Source: a virus. From it: DNA of 46,487 bases. The stretch lies in the IMG/VR virus record IMGVR_UViG_3300037993_000311, positions 1-46,487 of that record. One strand, 5' to 3'. A model generated the notes under the pieces. That model ran no database searches and was not told where the DNA came from. It saw only the letters and a list, made by a program, of their open reading frames with translations. A program made the translations under genes and the position numbers. Positions 25,545-31,988 of the stretch are shown here, piece after piece (position 1 is the first letter of the stretch; each line of letters opens with the position of its first letter).

Positions 25545-25835
25545 CTATGTCCGTAAGCTGTGAAGCATAGCGGCCCGTTGTCTTGAGGATGAGGAGTGCC
25601 GCGAACCAGCCTGGGATGTGTTCTGCACACCCCTGCCATGCACAGGCGCAGCCACAGCATCGAAAGGGCGCGAAACGTCGATTTGTCGAGGATTTTTGCT
25701 ATTTTCCGTTTCTGTGACGGAATCAGTCTTGCATAAACCCCGGCAAAGTGCAACAATCATTTTGCGGGATGCCGCCACATCCTGTGCCTGGTGCCGCTTC
25801 TGTGACGAGTTGTAGCCCCGGCATCCCGTAATCAT
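25545..25835 (-). CDS. Doubtful small ORF coupled to the methyltransferase, 96 aa
   Basis: Its ATG overlaps the methyltransferase stop (ATGA), as in most of this operon, which is the main reason to keep it. The predicted protein is Ser/Arg-rich and low complexity, with no motif. A 10-bp inverted repeat (CGGGATGCCG at 25765-25774 and CGGCATCCCG at 25819-25828) lies inside it and could form a long hairpin, so the region may act as RNA instead. Confidence 0.3.
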   Translation of the reverse strand: MITGCRGYNSSQKRHQAQDVAASRKMIVALCRGLCKTDSVTETENSKNPRQIDVSRPFDAVAAPVHGRGVQNTSQAGSRHSSSSRQRAAMLHSLRT

Positions 25836-26968
25836 CTTGATTCTCCCTCAAAGTCGAATACACTCTGCTTCAGCCGCCGCTTGCCGATCTCGATGTAATC
25901 CGCGTTCAACTCGATAGCGATTCCCTTGCAATTCAGGTCACGCGCTACCTTCATGGTCGTCATCGCGCCGCCGAAGGGGTCGAGCACGGTTCCGCCGATG
26001 GGACAGCCGGCGAGGATGCACGGCTTGATTAACTCTTCGGAAAACGTGGCGAAATGCGCCTCGGGAAACGGCTGCGTGGCCACTTCCCACACGCTGCGCT
26101 TGTTGCGCTTGCCATCTCCTGCCGTCCTCGAGTCAACTCCTTGGTCCTGGCGGGCCCGGATTGACGGCGCGTGCCAAGCGATCTGGGTGTGCTCACCATT
26201 TGCTCCCTTTCCACGCAATAGTCCCAGATCGCAACCTTCGACAGCGTCTTCCGCAATCGCGTCCGCATCGTAGTAATACCGCTCGCTCTTGCTCAGCAGG
26301 AAAATGTACTCATGCGCCTTGGTGCAGCGGTCCTGCACGCTCTCCGGCATGGGGTTGGGCTTTGACCAGATGATGTCTTGGCGGAGATACCAGCCGTCAG
26401 AGCGGAGGGCGAAGGCGAGCATCCAAGGGATGCCCACTAAATCCTTCACTTTCAATCCGTGATCTAATCGTCTCGCCTCATACCTTGAGCCGTGATTGCT
26501 CAACTGTTTCTCGCTCGGCCCGCCGGTGCCCTTACTGTCACTCGCGTAAGAATCCCCCATATTCAGCCAGAGCGTTCCATCATCTCGCAGCACGCGCCGC
26601 ACCTCGCGGAACACTTCGACCATCTTGGCGACGTACTCGTCCGGTGTGCGCTCCAAGCCGAGCTGACGATCAATCCGAGTTGCACCGCATTTCTTGCATG
26701 TGTTCCGGTATTGCCCACCAGATTCAAAGTCTTTGCGCTTCACTTCAACCTGCAGCCTCGATGCTGGACCGGTTCCACCAGCTTTGGGCGCCAAGTGATC
26801 ACACTCCTCATCCCCGCCTTCCCATTCTGCCGTGCCGTAATTGCGCAGGCCCCAGTAGGGCGGACTGGTCACGCAGCAGTTCACGGAGGCATCCGGCAGC
26901 GTGCGCAGCGTTTCCAGCGCGTCACCGTGGAAGATGCGGATACCGTTGCTGTCGAAGACTATGCTCAT
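25832..26968 (-). CDS. DNA methyltransferase, SPPY type (probably N4-cytosine), 378 aa
   Basis: I use ATG 26968, with GGGAG five bases upstream; the longer frame overlaps other genes. The catalytic motif TSPPYWG is at residues 34-40, and the AdoMet-binding motif DPFGG lies near 330-334, an order seen in beta-class methyltransferases. SPPY is usual for N4-cytosine enzymes, DPPY for N6-adenine. KCGATRIDRQLGLERTPDEY, including part of a possible zinc site, and WSKPNPMPESVQDR are typical of phage enzymes. No restriction partner is adjacent, so it probably protects phage DNA against host restriction. Coupled to the ORF downstream. Confidence 0.85.
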   Translation of the reverse strand: MSIVFDSNGIRIFHGDALETLRTLPDASVNCCVTSPPYWGLRNYGTAEWEGGDEECDHLAPKAGGTGPASRLQVEVKRKDFESGGQYRNTCKKCGATRIDRQLGLERTPDEYVAKMVEVFREVRRVLRDDGTLWLNMGDSYASDSKGTGGPSEKQLSNHGSRYEARRLDHGLKVKDLVGIPWMLAFALRSDGWYLRQDIIWSKPNPMPESVQDRCTKAHEYIFLLSKSERYYYDADAIAEDAVEGCDLGLLRGKGANGEHTQIAWHAPSIRARQDQGVDSRTAGDGKRNKRSVWEVATQPFPEAHFATFSEELIKPCILAGCPIGGTVLDPFGGAMTTMKVARDLNCKGIAIELNADYIEIGKRRLKQSVFDFEGESR

Positions 26969-26988
26969 CCGCGCTCCCTGCGCCGCGC

Positions 26989-27342
26989 CTACTTCTTCGC
27001 GCGCCAATCTGGAAATGGCTGTTCTAGGTTTCGATCCCACCATCGCACGCGCAGACCGCGAAACCCTGGGATTGCAAACGGTACAGTACAGGCCACAGCG
27101 CTTCCGCGACGGCATATAACACCGCTTCCATAGCTCCATTCGACTCGCGTCACCGGTGCCCATCCCCGCAGCTTGTTGTGCGCTACAACGTAGAAACGGT
27201 CCCCAGGCTTGATCGTTTGAGCGAGAGTGTGCCGTGTATACCAGCCCCACTCTTCACCCGTGTAAGGCTCACCAGCCGCGTCGCCCTCCGCAATCCACTC
27301 TTCCCAGAAGTCTTTCGGGCAGGTGCCTACTAAATCAGCCAT
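26989..27342 (-). CDS. Trp-rich protein, possible PUA/ASCH-like barrel, 117 aa
   Basis: ATG 27342 follows GAGGAG. The protein is Trp/Tyr-rich, and GDRFYVVAHNKLRGWAPV looks like the barrel strand pair of ASCH- or PUA-like domains that read modified nucleotides or RNA. It sits directly upstream of the methyltransferase gene, so a link with DNA modification is possible. The fold call is tentative. No catalytic residue can be named. Confidence 0.5.
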   Translation of the reverse strand: MADLVGTCPKDFWEEWIAEGDAAGEPYTGEEWGWYTRHTLAQTIKPGDRFYVVAHNKLRGWAPVTRVEWSYGSGVICRRGSAVACTVPFAIPGFRGLRVRWWDRNLEQPFPDWRAKK

Positions 27343-27350
27343 CTCGCTCC

Positions 27351-27695
27351 TCACTTCCCGCGCAATCTGTCAATCTCGGCCAAGAGCTGTTCCACCACCC
27401 TGCGCAGCCGCTCGTCGCCCTCGACGACGCCGGCCAGCCAGTCGTTGAACTCTTCTCTGCCGGCCGCCATGCTCATATCCCAGCGTACGGCCGGCACATT
27501 GAGGTAGAAGCTCTCGCGCGGCACCCCTTTATCGCTGCGTGGCTTCCGGGTGCGCTGCGGCTCCTGTTGGCTCGTGTCGCGCAGGATGATGTCTGGAGGC
27601 TTGGCAATGACCCGCGTGATTGCTTCCGTCTTCTGCGCCAACTGCTCACGTGTCAGGTTCAATTCTGCAAGTTCGGCTTGCTCAACTTTGGTCAT
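27351..27695 (-). CDS. Helical hypothetical protein, 114 aa
   Basis: I choose ATG 27695, with AAAGGAAAG upstream; an in-frame ATG five codons earlier overlaps the nuclease stop. The N-terminus is a helix (MTKVEQAELAELNLTREQLA). The middle is basic (PQRTRKPRSDKG), and the C-terminus is a second helix (RRVVEQLLAEIDRLRGK). Position next to the nuclease suggests a replication or recombination accessory. Not recognised. Confidence 0.55.
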   Translation of the reverse strand: MTKVEQAELAELNLTREQLAQKTEAITRVIAKPPDIILRDTSQQEPQRTRKPRSDKGVPRESFYLNVPAVRWDMSMAAGREEFNDWLAGVVEGDERLRRVVEQLLAEIDRLRGK

Positions 27696-27706
27696 TCTCT
27701 TTCCTT

Positions 27707-28495
27707 TCAATGTGTTGCAGTGGGGCCCAACGTGCCCAATTCAAACGATGGATCGTATTTCTTCCACAGCTTCCACAGTGTCAGCGATGTCTGGAAGAAC
27801 TGCCATCCTTCTTCAATCTGCTGCTCGCTCCACAACACACCCTTGACTACGCCCGGATGCGTGCGCGAGAAGAACACGTTGGCGCACTTGGCGCGGGGTA
27901 GGCGTAAGCCTTCCTGGTAGGGTGCCAGTTGCCAATGTTGGTCGTAGGCGAGCTTTTTCGCGTCCGAGAAATCGCCGTCTTTTCCTTTAAAGTCAACAAT
28001 GTAACCCATTGATGGAGAATGTAGATCAACACGGCCGCCAAAACCCAAGGGATGTGCAAAATGCTTCTCTGTTACCCAATCATGCACATCGGGAAACAGG
28101 CGGCCTACTTCGTCCACAACGCCAAGGACATAGGGTTGCATTTCTTCCAGCACGGGCCGATCACTGTAGAACTTCTCGCAGGCATCGTGTACCTGCGTCC
28201 CAATATCGGCCGCATCTGTAACCTGCTGGAATGCTTCTTCCCTGATGCGGCTGCAGAACTGCTCATCCGTCTCGCCATCCTTGCGCGATGTGGTCAGCGC
28301 GGCCAGCATCATCTGGTTCTGCTTCCAGATTTCAAGCTGTGGCTTGGGCGTGACGGACAACACCGTGGTTACGCTGGGAACAGGATTCAGCGCTTTGTCC
28401 CAAGCAAGATTGACGCCGCGCATCCGGCCATCTTTGGTCGGGACTTCGTACAGCGGAGATCCATCACGTCGGTAGTAGTGACCTGTGTCGTTCAT
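27707..28495 (-). CDS. RecB/Cas4-family PD-(D/E)XK exonuclease-like protein, 262 aa
   Basis: ATG 28495 has AAAGGG four bases upstream. The motifs of RecB-like nucleases appear in order: IGTQVHDACE (His103), Glu143 in TEKHFAHP, GRVDL with Asp157, IVDFKGK with Asp168 and Lys170, and QLAPYQEG with Gln189 and Tyr193. The first 60 residues contain the usual PSVTTVLSV entry. Such phage nucleases resect DNA ends for recombination with a partner annealing or SSB protein; the SSB-like gene upstream fits. No Cas4-type Fe-S cysteine cluster is visible. Confidence 0.8.
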   Translation of the reverse strand: MNDTGHYYRRDGSPLYEVPTKDGRMRGVNLAWDKALNPVPSVTTVLSVTPKPQLEIWKQNQMMLAALTTSRKDGETDEQFCSRIREEAFQQVTDAADIGTQVHDACEKFYSDRPVLEEMQPYVLGVVDEVGRLFPDVHDWVTEKHFAHPLGFGGRVDLHSPSMGYIVDFKGKDGDFSDAKKLAYDQHWQLAPYQEGLRLPRAKCANVFFSRTHPGVVKGVLWSEQQIEEGWQFFQTSLTLWKLWKKYDPSFELGTLGPTATH

Positions 28496-28508
28496 TGCGC
28501 CCTTTCTA

Positions 28509-28622
28509 CTCACAGGACAGGCGGCTATGCTCGTGGCACCCACCGCCTGTATCAAAATTCTCCCTGTGAGCCTTACTGCCGGCGTTACCTAGGATTCGCC
28601 CCCACCTTGCGGCGGTGCCGGC
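28509..28622 (-). ncRNA. Candidate structured leader RNA of the nuclease gene
   Basis: CTCACAGG (28509-28516) pairs with CCTGTGAG (28563-28570), and the contiguous ACAGGCGG (28517-28524) pairs with CCGCCTGT (28543-28550). This gives a 16-bp stem broken only by a 12-base bulge. A second element bounded by GCCGGC (28578-28583 and 28617-28622) follows. The gap between the two flanking genes is 137 bases, unusual in an operon where genes otherwise overlap. The minus-strand transcript would carry it as the 5' leader of the nuclease. Regulation or RNA processing is inferred. Confidence 0.35.
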
Positions 28623-28632
28623 TTGGCGAAAG

Positions 28633-28878
28633 TTAAAACGCTTTTGACAAACTCAGTTTCCTTTTCCATTCGCGTTGTTCGGGTGTGCTTCCCCAACGAC
28701 CGCGTTCTGCGGCAACCTGAGCTACACCGCGATAATCAATCGCAAAGCCTTGGTTGGCAAACCATCGTACTTTGTGATCTTCACAGCAGAATCGCTTCGG
28801 TTGGCGGCAAATCTCTCCGCACTCCATGCAGCGATTGGGCAGCATTGCGGCGGCGGTTCCGTAGCATAATGGACTCAT
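28633..28878 (-). CDS. Zinc-finger-like small protein, 81 aa
   Basis: AAAGGTG precedes ATG 28878. Cysteines in NRCMECGEICRQ and FCCEDHKVRWF form a probable zinc site (C-x2-C-x3-C ... CC-x2-H), with a basic helical C-terminus (GSTPEQREWKRKLSLS). The layout resembles small HNH-less zinc proteins in phage early regions. Overlaps the upstream gene by a few bases. Confidence 0.65.
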   Translation of the reverse strand: MSPLCYGTAAAMLPNRCMECGEICRQPKRFCCEDHKVRWFANQGFAIDYRGVAQVAAERGRWGSTPEQREWKRKLSLSKAF

Positions 28879-29099
28879 GGTGTCACCTTTGTTTTCTCGC
28901 TGAAGTGATTCTCAAATTCGCGGCGCAAAGGACCATCCGGTAAAGTGCGCCAGTCTGTGCCGTTCTTTTTCAGTGTTTCGAGACATTTGTCTTTGTGGAT
29001 AGGCACAGTTTGGTTTAATAAGATTTCTTTGAGAAATGTATCACCGCAAAGAATGCACTCTCCGAGATTTCCCCCTATTCCAGGTATCGAAATTCTCAT
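28875..29099 (-). CDS. Small CxxC protein, 74 aa
   Basis: ATG 29099 has only a weak GTGAAG site and is probably coupled to the tiny ORF upstream. GECILCGDTF holds one CxxC pair, and HKDKCLETL may complete a zinc site as C-x2-C...H-x3-C. The rest is a charged C-terminal region. Coupled to the downstream zinc-finger gene. Function not recognised. Confidence 0.6.
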   Translation of the reverse strand: MRISIPGIGGNLGECILCGDTFLKEILLNQTVPIHKDKCLETLKKNGTDWRTLPDGPLRREFENHFSEKTKVTP

Positions 29100-29103
29100 C
29101 ACT

Positions 29104-29142
29104 TCACTCTCGAATTATTTTCTGGATTTCTTCGGGTTGCAT
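29104..29142 (-). CDS. Possible 12-residue coupling ORF
   Basis: Reading MQPEEIQKIIRE, this ORF has GAGG six bases before its ATG, follows the SSB-like stop by eight bases and ends just upstream of the next start. It may serve only to pass ribosomes along the operon. Chance cannot be excluded at this length. Confidence 0.25.
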   Translation of the reverse strand: MQPEEIQKIIRE

Positions 29143-29150
29143 GAAATACC

Positions 29151-29885
29151 TCAAAATGGAATGGTTTGTCCGTCCACTTCGTCATCCTGCATGTTGTCGG
29201 GAAGATCGGCGTAGGTTATCTCCAAGCTGTCGTCGCTGGTAGCTTGGAAGATCGTGGTTGAATCCGTCGATGCGTACCAATTGCAGTTGTCGTAATCTTC
29301 AGGCGGAGGCGCCTGTGGCTCTGCCGGCTTCTCCGGCAATATCTGCGCGTCGATCTTCTTGCGCAGCCATTCGGGGAGTTGCTGATATGTGGCCGTGTTG
29401 TCGGGCGAGTAAACCACGGCCGCAATCTCGGGGATGATGGTTTTGCGATCAATCCCCTTGGGCAGCGGTCCTATGCCCGTGATGTTGGCGTATGTCTTGT
29501 CGCCTTTCTGGGTATGCATGACAGTCAACATGCAGGGCTTGCCGAGCACGGCCGCAACGTCGAATTGCGCTGCCTCTTCGTCCGTGAATTGCCGGCCGCG
29601 CCAGCTTTCCAGGTGATGCCGCAATGTGGCTTTTTCGTTCATGCTGGCCGTATAGGTTTTGCCAATCACCATGGGGCCAACCTGCTTCTTGCCATCCTTC
29701 GTGAATTCAATGCGCTCGTTTGGCAGTTCCCAGCGCACATAGACTTGCTGCTTTGCCTGTGGATACAGCGTCGATCCAGACTGCAATCCCAAGTCGCAGA
29801 CGCAATCGCAAACTGCGATATGGCTGCCGGCTGGAACCGGATCGAAATCGACCCCTCCGCTTTTTGCTGGATAATGCAATGGCAT
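29151..29885 (-). CDS. Phage single-stranded DNA-binding / annealing-type protein, 244 aa
   Basis: The protein starts MPLHYPAKSG and has a beta-rich N-terminal half typical of phage OB-fold replication proteins: PAGSHIAVCDCVCDLG, YVRWELPNERIEF, then SMNEKATLRHHLESWRGRQF and VLGKPCMLTVMHTQKGDKTY. The C-terminus (about 228-244) is acidic and ends in a hydrophobic tip (TIPF), as in SSB proteins whose tails recruit partner enzymes. It lies a few genes upstream of the RecB-like nuclease, forming a plausible recombination pair. The ribosome site is GAGAGA. Confidence 0.7.
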   Translation of the reverse strand: MPLHYPAKSGGVDFDPVPAGSHIAVCDCVCDLGLQSGSTLYPQAKQQVYVRWELPNERIEFTKDGKKQVGPMVIGKTYTASMNEKATLRHHLESWRGRQFTDEEAAQFDVAAVLGKPCMLTVMHTQKGDKTYANITGIGPLPKGIDRKTIIPEIAAVVYSPDNTATYQQLPEWLRKKIDAQILPEKPAEPQAPPPEDYDNCNWYASTDSTTIFQATSDDSLEITYADLPDNMQDDEVDGQTIPF

Positions 29886-29895
29886 ATCTCTCTCC

Positions 29896-30096
29896 TCAAT
29901 CTTCGGTTAAATGAAAATGCTCTAACACCCTCGGCGGCAGGTAGTGTGTCCGGTAATGCTTTCTCACCCAGTCGCGCACGAGAATGCTTCTCAGCGCGTC
30001 ATCTTCCCGCATGTGCAGCGTTTCCAGAAGCTCCTGCCACGCGCTCAGGCGCGGCGGAACCTTGGGGATGAAGGGCGCTAAGTGCGGGTGCTTCAT
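29896..30096 (-). CDS. Small basic hypothetical protein, 66 aa
   Basis: ATG 30096 overlaps the previous stop (ATGA). The N-terminus is His/Pro-rich (MKHPHLAPFIPKVPPRL); the rest is two helices (SAWQELLETLHMREDDALRS, ILVRDWVRKHYRTHY). It ends ten bases before the SSB-like start, consistent with a co-translated accessory. Not recognised. Confidence 0.55.
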   Translation of the reverse strand: MKHPHLAPFIPKVPPRLSAWQELLETLHMREDDALRSILVRDWVRKHYRTHYLPPRVLEHFHLTED

Positions 30097-30353
30097 TTGG
30101 GCGTATCCTCGGCCACTTCCGCGACGTGAGCCTTGTACCAAACAAAGATCACATCATTGGCAATGACCGTATTAACAATGATGCCGCGCCCCTTCATTGC
30201 TTGTCTGATCTGTTGACGAAAACTGTTGCCCGCCTTGTCGGCGGGGCAAGGCACAATAACAGATTTTCCAAGTTCTTTAGCTTGCAGTACAGCTTCTTCC
30301 AACTCGTCAAACTCATTGCGAAATTGCGGAATCTCTGCAAAATTAAACGCCAT
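30093..30353 (-). CDS. Small alpha/beta protein, 86 aa
   Basis: GAGGAAG precedes ATG 30353. The sequence alternates helix (FDELEEAVLQAKELGKS) and strands (VIVPCPADKAG, GIIVNTVIANDVIFVW), a compact alpha/beta fold. Coupled by ATGA to the next gene. No motif recognised. An alternative frame covers much of the same DNA (see 30194-30418). Confidence 0.6.
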   Translation of the reverse strand: MAFNFAEIPQFRNEFDELEEAVLQAKELGKSVIVPCPADKAGNSFRQQIRQAMKGRGIIVNTVIANDVIFVWYKAHVAEVAEDTPK

Positions 30354-30418
30354 TGCTTCCTCAATTCTGTCGCGCGCTGCGCGTCCTCGAGATCCTTCAT
30401 GCGCTGTTCTAGTGTCAT
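30194..30418 (-). CDS. Possible overlapping ORF, 74 aa
   Basis: ATG 30418 overlaps the stop of the gene at 30415-30882 (ATGA), and the first residues (MTLEQRMKDLEDAQRATELR) look like a genuine helix. The frame then runs for 160 bases inside the gene at 30093-30353. It may encode only a short helical peptide, a frameshift relic or a true overlapping gene. Confidence 0.3.
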   Translation of the reverse strand: MTLEQRMKDLEDAQRATELRKQWRLILQRFRNFAMSLTSWKKLYCKLKNLENLLLCLAPPTRRATVFVNRSDKQ

Positions 30419-30882
30419 GCGCGATCCTCGAACTTCCTGTCCAGAAACTCGTTCACGCGATCTACAAACGGTTGCTCCTCGCGCCGGCACACACACGCCG
30501 AAGTCAACGCGCCGCACTCAAAACAGCGTTGCACAACCTGCTCAACAATCATGCGCCGCCATGCAATGTACCAAGCTGCCGCCGGCCCTGCCAGCGCGAG
30601 GAACGCGACGATGGCGAGTGCGGTCTTCCAGCCAACAAAGAAATGCAGGCAGATGGCAAACATGGCCGCTGCGCTAGCGAAGACGTAGACGCGGAGCGCG
30701 TTGGAGACTACCGGCGTGTCATTGTACATCTCTTCCATGCGCTCGCGGACAGCAGCAGGCACATGCCAGTTACACCATCCACCTTTAGGGCACACCTGCA
30801 AGTGTCCTGCCGGAATGAGCTGCCCGCATTCGACGCAAGTAGACTCAGGCCACACTACCGGCTTTTGGTCGATCTGTTCCAT
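30415..30882 (-). CDS. Zinc-binding membrane protein, 155 aa
   Basis: GGAAGGAT precedes ATG 30882. STCVECGQLIPAGHLQVC and GGWCNWHV make an N-terminal zinc module. Two TM helices follow (about 67-85 and 88-108; for example ALAIVAFLALAGPAAAWYI). A second Cys cluster (RCFECGALTSACVC) and a charged tail complete it. The cytosolic zinc domains on a membrane hairpin suggest an anchor or a superinfection-exclusion type factor. This is inference. Confidence 0.65.
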   Translation of the reverse strand: MEQIDQKPVVWPESTCVECGQLIPAGHLQVCPKGGWCNWHVPAAVRERMEEMYNDTPVVSNALRVYVFASAAAMFAICLHFFVGWKTALAIVAFLALAGPAAAWYIAWRRMIVEQVVQRCFECGALTSACVCRREEQPFVDRVNEFLDRKFEDRA

Positions 30883-30968
30883 TGCGTGTATCCTTCCTTG
30901 GCTGCGTACAGGCTGCGCGACACCCCCACAGCCAGCACTGCGATCATTGCGGCGAAGATGACGATCAT
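30855..30968 (-). CDS. Single-TM microprotein, 37 aa
   Basis: ATG 30968 overlaps the upstream stop (ATGA). The peptide is one hydrophobic helix (MIVIFAAMIAVLAVGVS) with a basic tail (WNRSTKSR) and overlaps the start of the next gene by 28 bases. It is one of a train of tiny membrane proteins. Confidence 0.55.
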   Translation of the reverse strand: MIVIFAAMIAVLAVGVSRSLYAAKEGYTQWNRSTKSR

Positions 30969-31177
30969 GGCGTAGCCTCCCAAGTTGTCGCCTGGCTGCA
31001 TTCCTCTATCTTTCCGTCTCTCCAAATCCGCACAACCCCGACCTCGCACGGTGATGGTGATTTCTGTAGCGCCCTTATCTGTTCGCGCAAATTCTCATTG
31101 TCGCTTCGCAGGAATGCGTTATTAACGACTAGTCCCAAGAGCCCAAGAACGACGCAAATTACTGCGAGAGTACGCAT
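30965..31177 (-). CDS. Rz-like signal-anchor protein, 70 aa
   Basis: GAGGGAG lies five bases before ATG 31177. A hydrophobic signal anchor (about 3-20, TLAVICVVLGLLGLVV) precedes a short coiled coil (SDNENLREQIRALQKS) and a beta tail with two cysteines. The layout is that of small inner-membrane spanin-like or periplasmic anchor proteins, but its place in the early operon is unusual for lysis. Overlaps both neighbours. Confidence 0.6.
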   Translation of the reverse strand: MRTLAVICVVLGLLGLVVNNAFLRSDNENLREQIRALQKSPSPCEVGVVRIWRDGKIEECSQATTWEATP

Positions 31178-31260
31178 CACCACTCCCTCTCCGCCGGCAG
31201 AATCATCATCAGCGCGATAGCCGCAAACGGCACGATGCAGAACAATTCAAGCAGCGTCAT
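31177..31260 (-). CDS. Single-TM microprotein, 27 aa
   Basis: ATG 31260 overlaps the upstream stop (ATGA), and its own stop overlaps the next start (TGATG). The peptide is a hydrophobic helix (ELFCIVPFAAIALMMIL) ending AEREW, preceded by AAAGGGAATTT. Two-sided coupling and the ribosome site support translation. Confidence 0.5.
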   Translation of the reverse strand: MTLLELFCIVPFAAIALMMILPAEREW

Positions 31261-31481
31261 AAATTCCCTTTTTCCTTGCAAACCGAGCAATGACATGGTC
31301 CCCACAATACGGCCTTAAACACAAAGGGTGCCGCTACTGCCATCAGTCCACAACATAGGATTAAGTCGTCATCGTGTCCCGCGACCATATCCCAAGCGGT
31401 CGAGATAGCCAACGCCTCGATAATTGCGACACACACCGCCCACCATACCCATCGCCCCTTGATGCTCATACAATTTGCCAT
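31257..31481 (-). CDS. Small two-TM protein with CxC motif, 74 aa
   Basis: ATG 31481 follows AAGGTGAAG. Two hydrophobic segments (WVWWAVCVAIIEALAIS and LILCCGLMAVAAPFVF) flank an acidic HDDD loop, and the C-terminus GPCHCSVCKEKG is a compact Cys cluster. It is probably an inner-membrane protein with a metal or redox site. Family unknown. Confidence 0.55.
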   Translation of the reverse strand: MANCMSIKGRWVWWAVCVAIIEALAISTAWDMVAGHDDDLILCCGLMAVAAPFVFKAVLWGPCHCSVCKEKGNL

Positions 31482-31522
31482 CACTTCACCTTGATTTCAG
31501 ACGCGATTCCAAGCAGCGTCAT
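31481..31522 (-). CDS. 13-residue ORF, degenerate copy of a repeated tail
   Basis: The ORF reads MTLLGIASEIKVK. Its ATG overlaps the upstream stop (ATGA), and its stop abuts the next start (TGATG). It resembles the C-terminal GIASGIKV/GIASGIRE sequence found at 31662-31730 and in the gene at 31989, so it may be a decayed duplicate kept as a ribosome bridge. Confidence 0.35.
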   Translation of the reverse strand: MTLLGIASEIKVK

Positions 31523-31665
31523 TTCTTGTCTTCTTTCTTGCAGATCACCGCGTGTATGTCTTCGACCATTGGTCCGATGCAAACATGGATCGCGACAATA
31601 CCGACAAAAATACCAACAAGGAGGGCGAACGCGAGTACTGAAAACAGAGCTATCAGATCTATCAT
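31519..31665 (-). CDS. Single-TM microprotein, 48 aa
   Basis: AAGGTG precedes ATG 31665, which overlaps the upstream stop (ATGA). The sequence has one long TM helix (LIALFSVLAFALLVGIFVGI) and a short polar tail with two Cys (VCIGPMVEDIHAVICKKE). It is part of the coupled microprotein train. Not recognised. Confidence 0.55.
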   Translation of the reverse strand: MIDLIALFSVLAFALLVGIFVGIVAIHVCIGPMVEDIHAVICKKEDKK

Positions 31666-31730
31666 TTGTTCACCTTGATTCCCGACGCGATCCCGACGCC
31701 ATGCGCCGCAATGCCGGTGTAGGTCTTCAT
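31662..31730 (-). CDS. 22-residue peptide carrying a duplicated protein tail
   Basis: The ORF starts at ATG 31730, overlapping the upstream stop, and ends overlapping the next start. After MKTYT it reads GIAAHGVGIASGIKVNK, nearly the same as the C-terminus of the protein at 31989 (GIAAHGVGIASGIRER). The underlying DNA includes a 40-bp exact repeat. It may be a functional Gly-rich membrane peptide or a duplication remnant. Confidence 0.4.
   Translation of the reverse strand: MKTYTGIAAHGVGIASGIKVNK
31676..31715. repeat. 40-bp direct repeat, copy A
   Basis: This segment is identical to 32000-32039 (starts TGATTCCCGACGCGATCCCG). It encodes the GVGIASGI-type tail in both places on the minus strand. 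A weaker third relative lies near 31486-31522. Confidence 0.85.
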
Positions 31731-31987
31731 ACCTTCCATGCTTTCGCGGCTACACGATTCTCGCGGATCATAGCTCTCTTGTCTGGTTTCTCGCCATACT
31801 CCAGATCTAACGGATGCATGGGAGAATCGCACTTATTCCCGTCGAAGCGCACGTGCACATATTGGTCATATACGCGCTTTTTGACGACCGTTCCGGTGCG
31901 CACGACGCGGTGAGTATCTTTCATAGTCACGCGCTGGCCAACTTCGACAGGCACCCCGTAATATTGCTTCACGTATTCGTAAGCCAT
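31727..31987 (-). CDS. Small basic beta-barrel-like protein, 86 aa
   Basis: GGAGAGA precedes ATG 31987. The protein (MAYEYVKQYYGVPVEVGQRV, then HRVVRTGTVVKKRVYDQYVH) has the short-strand pattern of SH3-like barrels, with a basic helical end. Similar small proteins starting AYEYVKxYYGV occur in phages as uncharacterised nucleic-acid-associated factors. Coupled to the next peptide by ATGA. Confidence 0.6.
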   Translation of the reverse strand: MAYEYVKQYYGVPVEVGQRVTMKDTHRVVRTGTVVKKRVYDQYVHVRFDGNKCDSPMHPLDLEYGEKPDKRAMIRENRVAAKAWKV

Positions 31988-31988
31988 C

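Noticed and set aside
25454-25756. 100-codon minus-strand frame
   Set aside because: No ribosome site or coupling, and it competes with the coupled ORF at 25545-25835, itself doubtful.
25832-26968. Restriction-modification system
   Set aside because: No restriction endonuclease adjoins the methyltransferase; the DUF559-like nuclease is 3 kb away and of another kind.
27707-28495. Cas4
   Set aside because: The RecB motifs are present, but no iron-sulphur cysteine cluster or cas neighbours are visible.
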